Source: Elmis aenea
Lineage: Eukaryota > Arthropoda > Insecta > Coleoptera > Elmidae
Direction of reading: 5' to 3'
Length of the DNA: 64,000 nt
Assembly (NCBI GenBank): GCA_947652605.1
Contig: OX393577.1
Coordinates: 65,558,108-65,622,107 of the forward strand
The notes below the pieces were generated by a model. That model was not told the origin of the DNA. It searched no databases and worked only from the letters and a program-made list of their open reading frames with translations. Within the stretch, counting starts at the first letter, position 1. The number at the start of each line of letters is the position of its first letter. Positions 49,801 through 61,189 of this stretch are shown here, in pieces. Position numbers and translations under genes: made by a program.

Positions 49801-50278
49801 TAAAATAAGAAAGTTGATGTTAAAATAACAAAAACAAATGAAGATAGGTAAAATTTATTAACTAATTTCAATTCTACGCAAAAAAGTGTCCTAATAATGT
49901 CGAAAAATATTTTGGGTATGATTTTAAATAAGCAAGTTATAAGCAAAAATCGAAAACGTCATTTTTTTGTTTTTTACGAATAGCCCAAAAACTGTAAACT
50001 TTTTTTAAGTTTTTTTTTCATAGAATAGTTGCTCTTAAATCATAGATCATTTTGACCCATTTAACCAACTCTGTATCTCTTACCGTTTACGAGATCCCCA
50101 TGCTGTTCAAGTTAACTGGGACACCCTGTATATAATTAATAATTTTGTAATAATCCAATATCTACATTTACACAAATAAAAACAACTAAACATGCTATTT
50201 AGCCAAAAGTGTGCATATCAAAACTGAATTCTATTTACAAATATATCAATTACAAAACTATCACTTACTTTCAATCAT
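46894..50278 (-). CDS. Candidate spliced small ORF (60 aa), unknown protein
   Basis: Segments in transcript order: 50278-50269, 48453-48310, 46922-46894. The flanking signals are a gaaa|gtaagt donor, a tttttatag| acceptor, a gaata|gtaagt donor and a ttttttttcag| acceptor. Joined, they read M-I-E-K-I-S-R-S-M and continue open to ...IPDYDLQFP-stop. I recognise no family. The introns hold the 48622-50130 foldback element and a LINE fragment, while the exon candidates are free of repeats. Another short ATG frame (MSDKRNQPSKIYHP..., 19 codons, stop) lies just upstream in the same exon, so the transcript may be non-coding or a uORF-bearing leader. It would be convergent with PHLDB. Confidence 0.3.
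46963..48030 (+). mobile_element. Decayed LINE: RT to C-terminus
   Basis: RT domain remnants (NKGIKQGDSLNPLLF, then YTDDVVIIAN after a frameshift) are followed by YEYFESSITKDGKID, TYASENWTLRKKDKAKI, then KQRGRPRRKWMDQIREIG and LAKDRRTWWK. The order and motifs match the RT and C-terminal part of an RTE-like non-LTR ORF2. The RT catalytic motif is kept as YTDD rather than the usual YADD. Several frameshifts and stops, so it is dead. It lies in the candidate minus-strand intron. Confidence 0.85.
48622..50130. mobile_element. Large foldback element, TACAGGGTG ends (1509 bp)
   Basis: It begins tacagggtgtcccagttaac and ends gttaactgggacaccctgta. The arms are near-perfect reverse complements for about 700 bp each, with a centre near 49370; for example ttgaacagcatggggatctc against gagatccccatgctgttcaa. 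No ORF. It is the longest and among the best preserved of the foldback elements here. Confidence 0.92.
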
Positions 50279-50383
50279 TATCACTGGCAGGATGGTAGAT
50301 TTTTGATGGCTGATTTCGTTTATCACTCATTATCGCAACAAAAAGACTTGGTCGATGATGCTGGCAACGTCAGAAAGGCACAC
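50269..50383 (-). other. Candidate exon of minus-strand transcript
   Basis: Acceptor ctgtttgtag| and donor gaaa|gtaagt on the minus strand. It contains the 19-codon ATG frame and the ATGATTGAAA start of the spliced ORF. Confidence 0.4.
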
Positions 50384-50532
50384 CTACAAACAGAACATTC
50401 GAATTTCAGTTTTAACGGACATAATTGATCATGCAAGAAAAAGCTGTGAATACTAATGAACGATAACTATCCAACTGTCGATGAAGATATTGTATGCTAA
50501 TGTACAACATATTATAAACAAAGGTTCCCTAC

Positions 50533-50601
50533 CTCAAGTATCATAAAGCTGAACTTGTTCCCTCACATCGATTCACAACCAAATATGCCACCCTAATGAA
50601 C
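50533..50601 (-). other. Candidate 5' non-coding exon of minus-strand transcript
   Basis: Acceptor aacattttcag| and donor cttgag|gtaggg enclose 69 bp. All three frames are closed or lack ATG, as expected of a leader exon. Confidence 0.35.
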
Positions 50602-51704
50602 CTGAAAATGTTAAATTCATCAATAATCCAAACTTTTACTTTAACAATAATATAATATACAAGTAATTGTAATTACTTTCTACAGTTCTTAACTCCTAAA
50701 GCTTCTGAGTTTACGATAACTTAGTCCAGCTAGTGGCCTGCGAGTTGTTATTTTCATACCATCATTTTACAACAAATAATACAACATATAATCATACACA
50801 CACTTAAAAATGTAATACAGGAAAGTTATTAGTAATTGACAAAGTGTTGCAATGTTTAATTTTGCATTTTGCAGTGCACCGAACAGTCATTTAGCAACAA
50901 ATCGTCACACAGCCAGTAATATTCAGCAACCATTTTTACTTGATAATACATATTATACTAGACAATTACCTCAAGATTGTACTGAATACACGTTATTTTA
51001 TTGACATTTCTCAAAATGCATACATTTACTTGCGTGAACTTGATTTAACCAACAAAATTACACTGGTTCACTTTTAACTAACAAAATGGATACCCACCCG
51101 TAGCTAAAGTGAACCAAAAGTAGTTCATAATGCTATGAGTACATTTGACCGACCGACTCGTGTGTCTATTGTATCCCATGATTTTATTCCGGTAACTTAA
51201 GAAAGTGTTTAATTTGCAGCTACCGGGTGCGTAAAACTTTTTTTTTTTAAATTTTTAATAAGAATTTAAAAAAATACAGTTGCGAATGCGGTCACCTGTC
51301 TGAAAATTAACTAAAACTTAACCACTTATATAATTAATGTGTTTAAGAAGTTTTAAAACCAATTTCATTAATTTTCTTAAAATTTTTTTTGCATCTTTTC
51401 GATTATTTTCACAATAGTCAAAATTTTTTAAATGTTGATTTTAGACATTCATTACTGCGTTTTTCGAATTGACCATAAAGAATACAGATATAATCATTCG
51501 AAAATAGATTTTTAATACAAAATAAACTAAACGACCTACAAAAAACACTACTAACAGTCTAAAACTTCCTATTTATCACATATTCATACATTTTTAAAAA
51601 AACATAAATTTAAAATGCCATACTTAGAATTTTAAAAAAATACAATTAGCACATACAGTTTGACTTGCATTTCTCTAACTACATTAAATAATTTCATTTA
51701 TGGC
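50602..51704. other. Unassigned sequence between minus-strand exons and satellite
   Basis: No ORF. A first exon or promoter for the minus-strand transcript might lie here but I cannot place it. The segment at about 51330-51420 is a diverged copy of part of the 160-bp satellite unit (taatgtgtttaagaagtttt). Confidence 0.3.
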
Positions 51705-51848
51705 CAAATTAAGGATTATTAGACTTAAAAAATGACTTTTAATTTTTCGTGAAAAATGGAAAAAGTACAAAGACTATAGCCTTTGTACTTTTTCCATTTT
51801 TCACGAAAAATTAAAAATCGTATTTAGGGGCTAATAATCCTTAACTTG
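51705..51848. repeat. Palindromic satellite junction
   Basis: At 51739-51813 the sequence ttaatttttcgtgaaaaatg ... through caaag is followed after 7-8 bp by its exact complement ending cacgaaaaattaa. The pairing continues outward with mismatches (aattaaggattattag against ctaataatccttaac). The array therefore starts with one satellite unit in inverted orientation. Confidence 0.85.
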
Positions 51849-54800
51849 CTCATAACTAACGTGTATAAGAAGTTTGAAGCCATTTGCTATAGTTTTAAGA
51901 AAATCGATTTTTTTGTCGAAAAAAGTGCAAAGAGTATATAGCCTTTTTTTCTTAGTATTATGCCGTTTGTCTCAACTATTTTGAAATTTAATTTACAAAG
52001 TTATTTAGAAAATTAAAAATTTTGAAAATTTTTCTCGAAAACGGCTCTTACAATTTTGTTCAAATTTTAGTATGTTATAGAGTTTATTTTTCTTAGTATA
52101 ATGCCGTTTGTCTCAACTATTTTGAAATTTAATTTACAAAGTTATTCAGAAAATTAAAAATTTTGAAAATTTTTCTCGAAAACGGCTTTTACGATTTTGT
52201 TCAAATTTTAGTATGTTATAGAGTTTAGTTTTCTTAGTATAATGCCGTTTGTCTCAACTATTTTGAAATTTAATTTACAAAGTTATTCAAAAAATTAAAA
52301 ATTTTGAAAATTTTTCTCGAAAACGGCTCTTACGATTTTGTTCAAATTTTAGTATGTTATAGAGTTTATTTTTCTTAGTATAATGCTGTTTGTCTCAACT
52401 ATTTTGAAATTTAATTTACAAAGTTATTCAGAAAATTAAAAATTTTGAAATTTTTTCTAGAAAACGGCTCTTACGATTTTGTTCAAATTTTAGTATGTTA
52501 TAGAATTTATTTTTCTTAGTATAATGCCGTTTGTCTCAACTATTTTGAAATATAATTTACAAAGTTATTCAGAAAATTAAAAATTTTGAAAATTTTTCTC
52601 GAAAACGGCTCTTACGATTTTGTTCAAATTTTAGTATGTTATAGAGTTTAGTTTTCTTAGTATAATGCCGTTTGTCTCAACTATTTTGAAATTTAATTTC
52701 CAAAGTTATTCAAAAAATTAAAAATCGTATTTAGGGGCTAATAATCCTTAATTTGCTCATAACTAACGTGTATAAGAAGTTTGAAGCCATTTGCTGTAGT
52801 TTTAAGAAAATCGATTTTTTTGTCGAAAAAAGTGCAAAGACTATAGCCTTTGTACTTTTCCCATTTTTCGCGAAAAATTAAAAATCGTATTTAGGGGCTA
52901 ATAATCCTTAACTTGCTCATAACTAACGTGTATAAGAAGTTTGAAGCCATTTGCTATAGTTTTAAGAAAATCGATTTTTTTGTCGAAAAAAGTGCAAAGA
53001 GTATATAGCCTTTTTTTCTTAGTATAATGCCGTTTGTCTCAACTATTTTGAAATTTAATTTACAAAGTTATTCAGAAAATTAAAAGTTTTGAAAATTTTT
53101 CTCGAAAACGGCTCTTACGATTTTGTTCAAATTTTAGTATGTTATAGAGTTTATTTTTCTTAGTATAATGCTGTTTGTCTCAACTATTTTGAAATTTAAT
53201 TTACAAAGTTATTCAGAACATTAAAAAATTTGAAAATTTTTCTCGAAAACGGCTCTTACGATTTTGTTCAAATTTTAGTATGTTATAGAGTTTAGTTTTC
53301 TTAGTTTAATGCCGTTTGTCTCAACTATTTTGAAATTTAATTTCCAAAGTTATTCAAAAAATTAAAAATCGTATTTAGGGGCTAATAATCCTTAATTTGC
53401 TCATAACTAACGTGTATAAGAAGTTTGAAGCCATTTGCTGTAGTTTTAAGAAAATCGATTTTTTTGTCGAAAAAAGTGCAAAGAGTATATAGCCTTTTTT
53501 TCTTAGTATAATGCCGTTTGTCTCAACTATTTTGAAATTTAATTTACAAAGTTATTCAGAAAATTAAAAGTTTTGAAAATTTTTCTCGAAAACGGCTCTT
53601 ACGATTTTGTTCAAATTTTAGTATGTTATAGAGTTTATTTTTCTTAGTATAATGCCGTTTGTCTCAACTATTTTGAAATTTAATTTACAAAGTTATTCAG
53701 AACATTAAAAATTTTGAAAATTTTTCTCGAAAACGGCTCTTACGATTTTGTTCAAATTTTAGTATGTTATAGAGTTTATTTTTCTTAGTATAATGCTGTT
53801 TGTCTCAACTATTTTGAAATTTAATTTACAAAGTTATTCAGAACATTAAAAATTTTGAAAATTTTTCTCGAAAACGGCTCTTACGATTTTGTTCAAATTT
53901 TAGTATGTTATAGAGTTTAGTTTTCTTAGTTTAATGCCGTTTGTCTCAACTATTTTGAAATTTAATTTCCAAAGTTATTCAAAAAATTAAAAATCGTATT
54001 TAGGGGCTAATAATCCTTAATTTGCTCATAACTAACGTGTATAAGAAGTTTGAAGCCATTTGCTGTAGTTTTAAGAAAATCGATTTTTTTGTCGAAAAAA
54101 GTGCAAAGAGTATATAGCCTTTTTTTCTTAGTATAATGCCGTTTGTCTCAACTATTTTGAAATTTAATTTACAAAGTTATTCAGAAAATTAAAAGTTTTG
54201 AAAATTTTTCTCGAAAACGGCTCTTACGATTTTGTTCAAATTTTAGTATGTTATAGAGTTTATTTTTCTTAGTATAATGCCGTTTGTCTCAACTATTTTG
54301 AAATTTAATTTGCAAAGTTATTCAAAAAATTAAAAATTTTGAAAATTTTTCTCGAAAACGGCTTTTACGATTTTGTTCAAATTTTAGTTTGTTATAGAGT
54401 TTATTTTTCTTAGTATAATGCCGTTTGTCTCAACTATTTTGAAATTTAATTTACAAAGTTATTCAGAAAATTAAAAATTTTGAAAATTTTTCTCGAAAAC
54501 GGCTCTTACGATTTTGTTCAAATTTTAGTATGTTATAGAGTTTAGTTTTCTTAGTATAATGCCGTTTGTCTCAACTATTTTGAAATTTAATTTACAAAGT
54601 TATTCAGAACATTAAAAATTTTGAAAATTTTTCTCGAAAACGGCTCTTACGATTTTGTTCAAATTTTAGTATGTTATAGAGTTTATTTTTCTTAGTATAA
54701 TGCTGTTTGTCTCAACTATTTTGAAATTTAATTTACAAAGTTATTCAGAACATTAAAAATTTTGAAAATTTTTCTCGAAAACGGCTCTTACGATTTTGTT

Positions 54801-57800
54801 CAAATTTTAGTATGTTATAGAGTTTAGTTTTCTTAGTTTAATGCCGTTTGTCTCAACTATTTTGAAATTTAATTTCCAAAGTTATTCAAAAAATTAAAAA
54901 TCGTATTTAGGGGCTAATAATCCTTAATTTGCTCATAACTAACGTGTATAAGAAGTTTGAAGCCATTTGCTGTAGTTTTAAGAAAATCGATTTTTTTGTC
55001 GAAAAAAGTGCAAAGAGTATATAGCCTTTTTTTCTTAGTATAATGCCGTTTGTCTCAACTATTTTGAAATTTAATTTACAAAGTTATTCAGAAAATTAAA
55101 AGTTTTGAAAATTTTTCTCGAAAACGGCTCTTACGATTTTGTTCAAATTTTAGTATGTTATAGAGTTTATTTTTCTTAGTATAATGCCGTTTGTCTCAAC
55201 TATTTTGAAATTTAATTTGCAAAGTTATTCAAAAAATTAAAAATTTTGAAAATTTTTCTCGAAAACGGCTTTTACGATTTTGTTCAAATTTTAGTTTGTT
55301 ATAGAGTTTATTTTTCTTAGTATAATGCCGTTTGTCTCAACTATTTTGAAATTTAATTTACAAAGTTATTCAGAAAATTAAAAATTTTGAAAATTTTTCT
55401 CGAAAACGGCTCTTACGATTTTGTTCAAATTTTAGTATGTTATAGAGTTTAGTTTTCTTAGTATAATGCCGTTTGTCTCAACTATTTTGAAATATAATTT
55501 ACAAAGTTATTCAGAACATTAAAAATTTTGAAAATTTTTCTCGAAAACGGCTCTTACGATTTTGTTCAAATTTTAGTATGTTATAGAGTTTAGTTTTCTT
55601 AGTTTAATGCCGTTTGTCTCAACTATTTTGAAATTTAATTTCCAAAGTTATTCAAAAAATTAAAAATCGTATTTAGGGGCTAATAATCCTTAATTTGCTC
55701 ATAACTAACGTGTATAAGAAGTTTGAAGCCATTTGCTGTAGTTTTAAGAAAATCGATTTTTTTGTCGAAAAAAGTGCAAAGACTATAGCCTTTGTACTTT
55801 TCCCATTTTTCGCGAAAAATTAAAAATCGTATTTAGGGGCTAATAATCCTGAATTCGCTCATAACTAATGTGTATAAGAAGTTTGAAGCCATTTGCTGTA
55901 GTTTTAAGAAAATCGATTTTTTTGTCGAAAAAAGTGCAAAGACTATAGCCTTTGTACTTTTCCCATTTTTCGCGAAAAATTAAAAATCGTATTTAGGGGC
56001 TAATAATCCTTAACTTGCTCATAACTAACGTGTATAAGAAGTTTGAAGCCATTTGCTATAGTTTTAAGAAAATCGATTTTTTTGTCGAAAAAAGTGCAAA
56101 GAGTATATAGCCTTTTTTTCTTAGTATAATGCCGTTTGTCTCAACTATTTTGAAATTTAATTTACAAAGTTATTCAGAAAATTAAAAGTTTTGAAAATTT
56201 TTCTCGAAAACGGCTCTTACGATTTTGTTCAAATTTTAGTATGTTATAGAGTTTATTTTTCTTAGTATAATGCCGTTTGTCTCAACTATTTTGAAATTTA
56301 ATTTACAAAGTTATTCAAAAAATTAAAAATTTTGAAATTTTTTCTCGAAAACGGCTCTTACGATTTTGTTCAAATTTTAGTATGTTATAGAGTTTATTTT
56401 TCTTAGTATAATGCCGTTTGTCTCAACTATTTTGAAATTTAATTTGCAAAGTTATTCAAAAAATTAAAAATTTTGAAAATTTTTCTCGAAAACGGCTCTT
56501 ACGATTTTGTTCAAATTTTAGTATGTTATAGAGTTTAGTTTTCTTAGTATAATGCCGTTTGTCTCAACTATTTTGAAATATAATTTACAAAGTTATTCAG
56601 AACATTAAAAATTTTGAAAGTTTTTCTCGAAAACGGCTCTTACGATTTTGTTCAAATTTTAGTATGTTATAGAGTTTAGTTTTCTTAGTTTAATGCCGTT
56701 TGTCTCAACTATTTTGAAATTTAATTTCCAAAGTTATTCAAAAAATTAAAAATCGTATTTAGGGGCTAATAATCCTTAATTTGCTCATAACTAACGTGTA
56801 TAAGAAGTTTGAAGCCATTTGCTGTAGTTTTAAGAAAATCGATTTTTTTGTCGAAAAAAGTGCAAAGACTATAGCCTTTGTACTTTTCCCATTTTTCGCG
56901 AAAAATTAAAAATCGTATTTAGGGGCTAATAATCCTGAATTCGCTCATAACTAATGTGTATAAGAAGTTTGAAGCCATTTGCTGTAGTTTTAAGAAAATC
57001 GATTTTTTTGTCGAAAAAAGTGCAAAGACTATAGCCTTTGTACTTTTCCCATTTTTCGCGAAAAATTAAAAATCGTATTTAGGGGCTAATAATCCTTAAC
57101 TTGCTCATAACTAACGTGTATAAGAAGTTTGAAGCCATTTGCTATAGTTTTAAGAAAATCGATTTTTTTGTCGAAAAAAGTGCAAAGAGTATATAGCCTT
57201 TTTTTCTTAGTATAATGCCGTTTGTCTCAACTATTTTGAAATTTAATTTACAAAGTTATTCAGAAAATTAAAAGTTTTGAAAATTTTTCTCGAAAACGGC
57301 TCTTACGATTTTGTTCAAATTTTAGTATGTTATAGAGTTTATTTTTCTTAGTATAATGCCGTTTGTCTCAACTATTTTGAAATTTAATTTACAAAGTTAT
57401 TCAAAAAATTAAAAATTTTGAAATTTTTTCTCGAAAACGGCTCTTACGATTTTGTTCAAATTTTAGTATGTTATAGAGTTTATTTTTCTTAGTATAATGC
57501 CGTTTGTCTCAACTATTTTGAAATTTAATTTGCAAAGTTATTCAAAAAATTAAAAATTTTGAAAATTTTTCTCGAAAACGGCTTTTACGATTTTGTTCAA
57601 ATTTTAGTTTGTTATAGAGTTTATTTTTCTTAGTATAATGCCGTTTGTCTCAACTATTTTGAAATTTAATTTACAAAGTTATTCAAAAAATTTAAAATTT
57701 TGAAATTTTTTCTCGAAAACGGCTCATACGATTTTGTTCAAATTTTAGTTTGTTATAGAGTTTATTTTTCTTAGTATAATGCCGTTTGTCTCAACTATTT

Positions 57801-60800
57801 TGAAATTTAATTTACAAAGTTATTCAAAAAATTGAAAATTTTGAAAATTTTTCTCGAAAACGGCTTTTACGATTTTGTTCAAATTTTAGTATGTTATAGA
57901 GTTTATTTTTCTTAGTATAATGCCGTTTGTCTCAACTATTTTGAAATTTAATTTACAAAGTTATTCAAAAAATTAAAACTTTTGAAATTTTTTCTCGAAA
58001 ACGGCTCTTACGATTTTGTTCAAATTTTAGTATGTTATAGAGTTTATTTTTCTTAGTATAATGCCGTTTGTCTCAACTATTTTGAAATTTAATTTGCAAA
58101 GTTATTCAAAAAATTAAAAATTTTGAAAATTTTTCTCGAAAACGGCTTTTACGATTTTGTTCAAATTTTAGTTTGTTATAGAGTTTATTTTTCTTAGTAT
58201 AATGCCGTTTGTCTCAACTATTTTGAAATTTAATTTACAAAGTTATTCAAAAAATTTAAAATTTTGAAATTTTTTCTCGAAAACGGCTCATACGATTTTG
58301 TTCAAATTTTAGTTTGTTATAGAGTTTATTTTTCTTAGTATAATGCCGTTTGTCTCAACTATTTTGAAATTTAATTTACAAAGTTATTCAAAAAATTGAA
58401 AATTTTGAAAATTTTTCTCGAAAACGGCTCTTACGATTTTGTTCAAATTTTAGTATGTTATAGAGTTTATTTTTCTTAGTATAATGCCGTTTGTCTCAAC
58501 TATTTTGAAATTTAATTTACAAAGTTATTCAGAACATTAAAAATTTTGAAAATTTTTCTCGAAAACGGCTCTTACGATTTTGTTCTAATTTTAGTATGTT
58601 ATAGAGTTTATTTTTCTTAGTATAATGCTGTTTGTCTCAACTATTTTGAAATTTAATTTACAAAGTTATTCAGAAAATTAAAAATTTTGAAAATTTTTCT
58701 CGAAAACGGCTCTTACGATTTTGTTCAAATTTTAGTATGTTATAGAGTTTAGTTTTCTTAGTATAATGCCGTTTGTCTCAACTATTTTGAAATATAATTT
58801 ACAAAGTTATTCAGAAAATTAAAAATTTTGAAAATTTTTCTCGAAAACGGCTCTTACGATTTTGTTCAAATTTTAGTATGTTATAGAGTTTAGTTTTCTT
58901 AGTATAATGCCGTTTGTCTCAACTATTTTGAAATTTAATTTCCAAAGTTATTCAAAAAATTAAAAATCGTATTTAGGGGCTAATAATCCTTAATTTGCTC
59001 ATAACTAACGTGTATAAGAAGTTTGAAGCCATTTGCTATAGTTTTAAGAAAATCGATTTTTTTGTCGAAAAAAGTGCAAAGACTATAGCCTTTGTACTTT
59101 TCCCATTTTTCGCGAAAAATTAAAAATCGTATTTAGGGGCTAATAATCCTTAACTTGCTCATAACTAACGTGTATAAGAAGTTTGAAGCCATTTGCTATA
59201 GTTTTAAGAAAATCGATTTTTTTGTCGAAAAAAGTGCAAAGACTATAGCCTTTGTACTTTTCCCATTTTTCGCGAAAAATTAAAAATCGTATTTAGGGGC
59301 TAATAATCCTGAATTCGCTCATAACTAATGTGTATAAGAAGTTTGAAGCCATTTGCTGTAGTTTTAAGAAAATCGATTTTTTTGTCGAAAAAAGTGCAAA
59401 GACTATAGCCTTTGTACTTTTCCCATTTTTCGCGAAAAATTAAAAATCGTATTTAGGGGCTAATAATCCTTAACTTGCTCATAACTAACGTGTATAAGAA
59501 GTTTGAAGCCATTTGCTATAGTTTTAAGAAAATCGATTTTTTTGTCGAAAAAAGTGCAAAGAGTATATAGCCTTTTTTTCTTAGTATAATGCCGTTTGTC
59601 TCAACTATTTTGAAATTTAATTTATAAAGTTATTCAGAAAATTAAAAGTTTTGAAAATTTTTCTCGAAAACGGCTCTTACGATTTTGTTCAAATTTTAGT
59701 ATGTTATAGAGTTTATTTTTCTTAGTATAATGCCGTTTGTCTCAACTATTTTGAAATTTAATTTACAAAGTTATTCAAAAAATTAAAAATTTTGAAATTT
59801 TTTCTCGAAAACGGCTCTTACGATTTTGTTCAAATTTTAGTATGTTATAGAGTTTATTTTTCTTAGTATAATGCCGTTTGTCTCAACTATTTTGAAATTT
59901 AATTTGCAAAGTTATTCAAAAAATTAAAAATTTTGAAAATTTTTCTCGAAAACGGCTTTTACGATTTTGTTCAAATTTTAGTTTGTTATAGAGTTTATTT
60001 TTCTTAGTATAATGCCGTTTGTCTCAACTATTTTAAAATTTAATTTACAAAGTTATTCAAAAAATTAAAAATTTTGAAATTTTTTCTCGAAAACGGCTTT
60101 TACGATTTTGTTCAAATTTTAGTATGTTATAGAGTTTAGTTTTCTTAGTATAATGCCGTTTGTCTCAACTATTTTGAAATTTAATTTACAAAGTTATTCA
60201 AAAAATTTAAAATTTTGAAAATTTTTCTCGAAAACGGCTCTTACGATTTTGTTCAAATTTTAGTATGTTATAGAGTTTAGTTTTCTTAGTATAATGCCGT
60301 TTGTCTCAACTATTTTGAAATATAATTTACAAAGTTATTCAGAAAATTAAAAATTTTGAAAATTTTTCTCGAAAACGGCTCTTACGATTTTGTTCAAATT
60401 TTAGTATGTTATAGAGTTTAGTTTTCTTAGTATAATGCCGTTTGTCTCAACTATTTTGAAATTTAATTTACAAAGTTATTCAGAAAATTAAAAATTTTGA
60501 AAATTTTTCTCGAAAACGGCTTTTACGATTTTGTTCAAATTTTAGTATGTTATAGAGTTTAGTTTTCTTAGTACAATGCCGTTTGTCTCAACTATTTTGA
60601 AATATAATTTACAAAGTTATTCAGAACATTAAAAATTTTGAAAATTTTTCTCGAAAACGGCTCTTACGATTTTGTTCAAATTTTAGTATGTTATAGAGTT
60701 TAGTTTTCTTAGTTTAATGCCGTTTGTCTCAACTATTTTGAAATTTAATTTCCAAAGTTATTCAAAAAATTAAAAATCGTATTTAGGGGCTAATAATCCT

Positions 60801-60989
60801 TAATTTGCTCATAACTAACGTGTATAAGAAGTTTGAAGCCATTTGCTGTAGTTTTAAGAAAATCGATTTTTTTGTCGAAAAAAGTGCAAAGACTATAGCC
60901 TTTGTACTTTTCCCATTTTTCGCGAAAAATTAAAAATCGTATTTAGGGGCTAATAATCCTGAATTCGCTCATAACTAATGTGTATAAGA
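51815..60989. repeat. Composite satellite of 141-bp and 160-bp units
   Basis: The 141-bp unit contains agtataatgccgtttgtctc and ctcgaaaacggct (for example atgccg at 52101, 52242 and atgctg at 52383). The 160-bp unit contains tatttaggggctaataatcc and gtgtataagaagtttgaagc (for example 55681 and 55841). Blocks of one unit follow blocks of the other, and the junctions are identical each time (A to B at aaaaaattaaaaatcgtatt; B to A at gtgcaaagagtatatagcct). No coding capacity. The array is cut by the assembly gap. Confidence 0.95.
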
Positions 60990-61189
60990 NNNNNNNNNNN
61001 NNNNNNNNNNNNNNNNNNNNNNNNNNNNNNNNNNNNNNNNNNNNNNNNNNNNNNNNNNNNNNNNNNNNNNNNNNNNNNNNNNNNNNNNNNNNNNNNNNNN
61101 NNNNNNNNNNNNNNNNNNNNNNNNNNNNNNNNNNNNNNNNNNNNNNNNNNNNNNNNNNNNNNNNNNNNNNNNNNNNNNNNNNNNNNNNN
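60990..61189. other. Assembly gap, 200 N
   Basis: Exactly 200 N, probably a placeholder of arbitrary size between two different satellites. True distance and order are unknown. ORFs drawn across it are meaningless. Confidence 0.98.
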
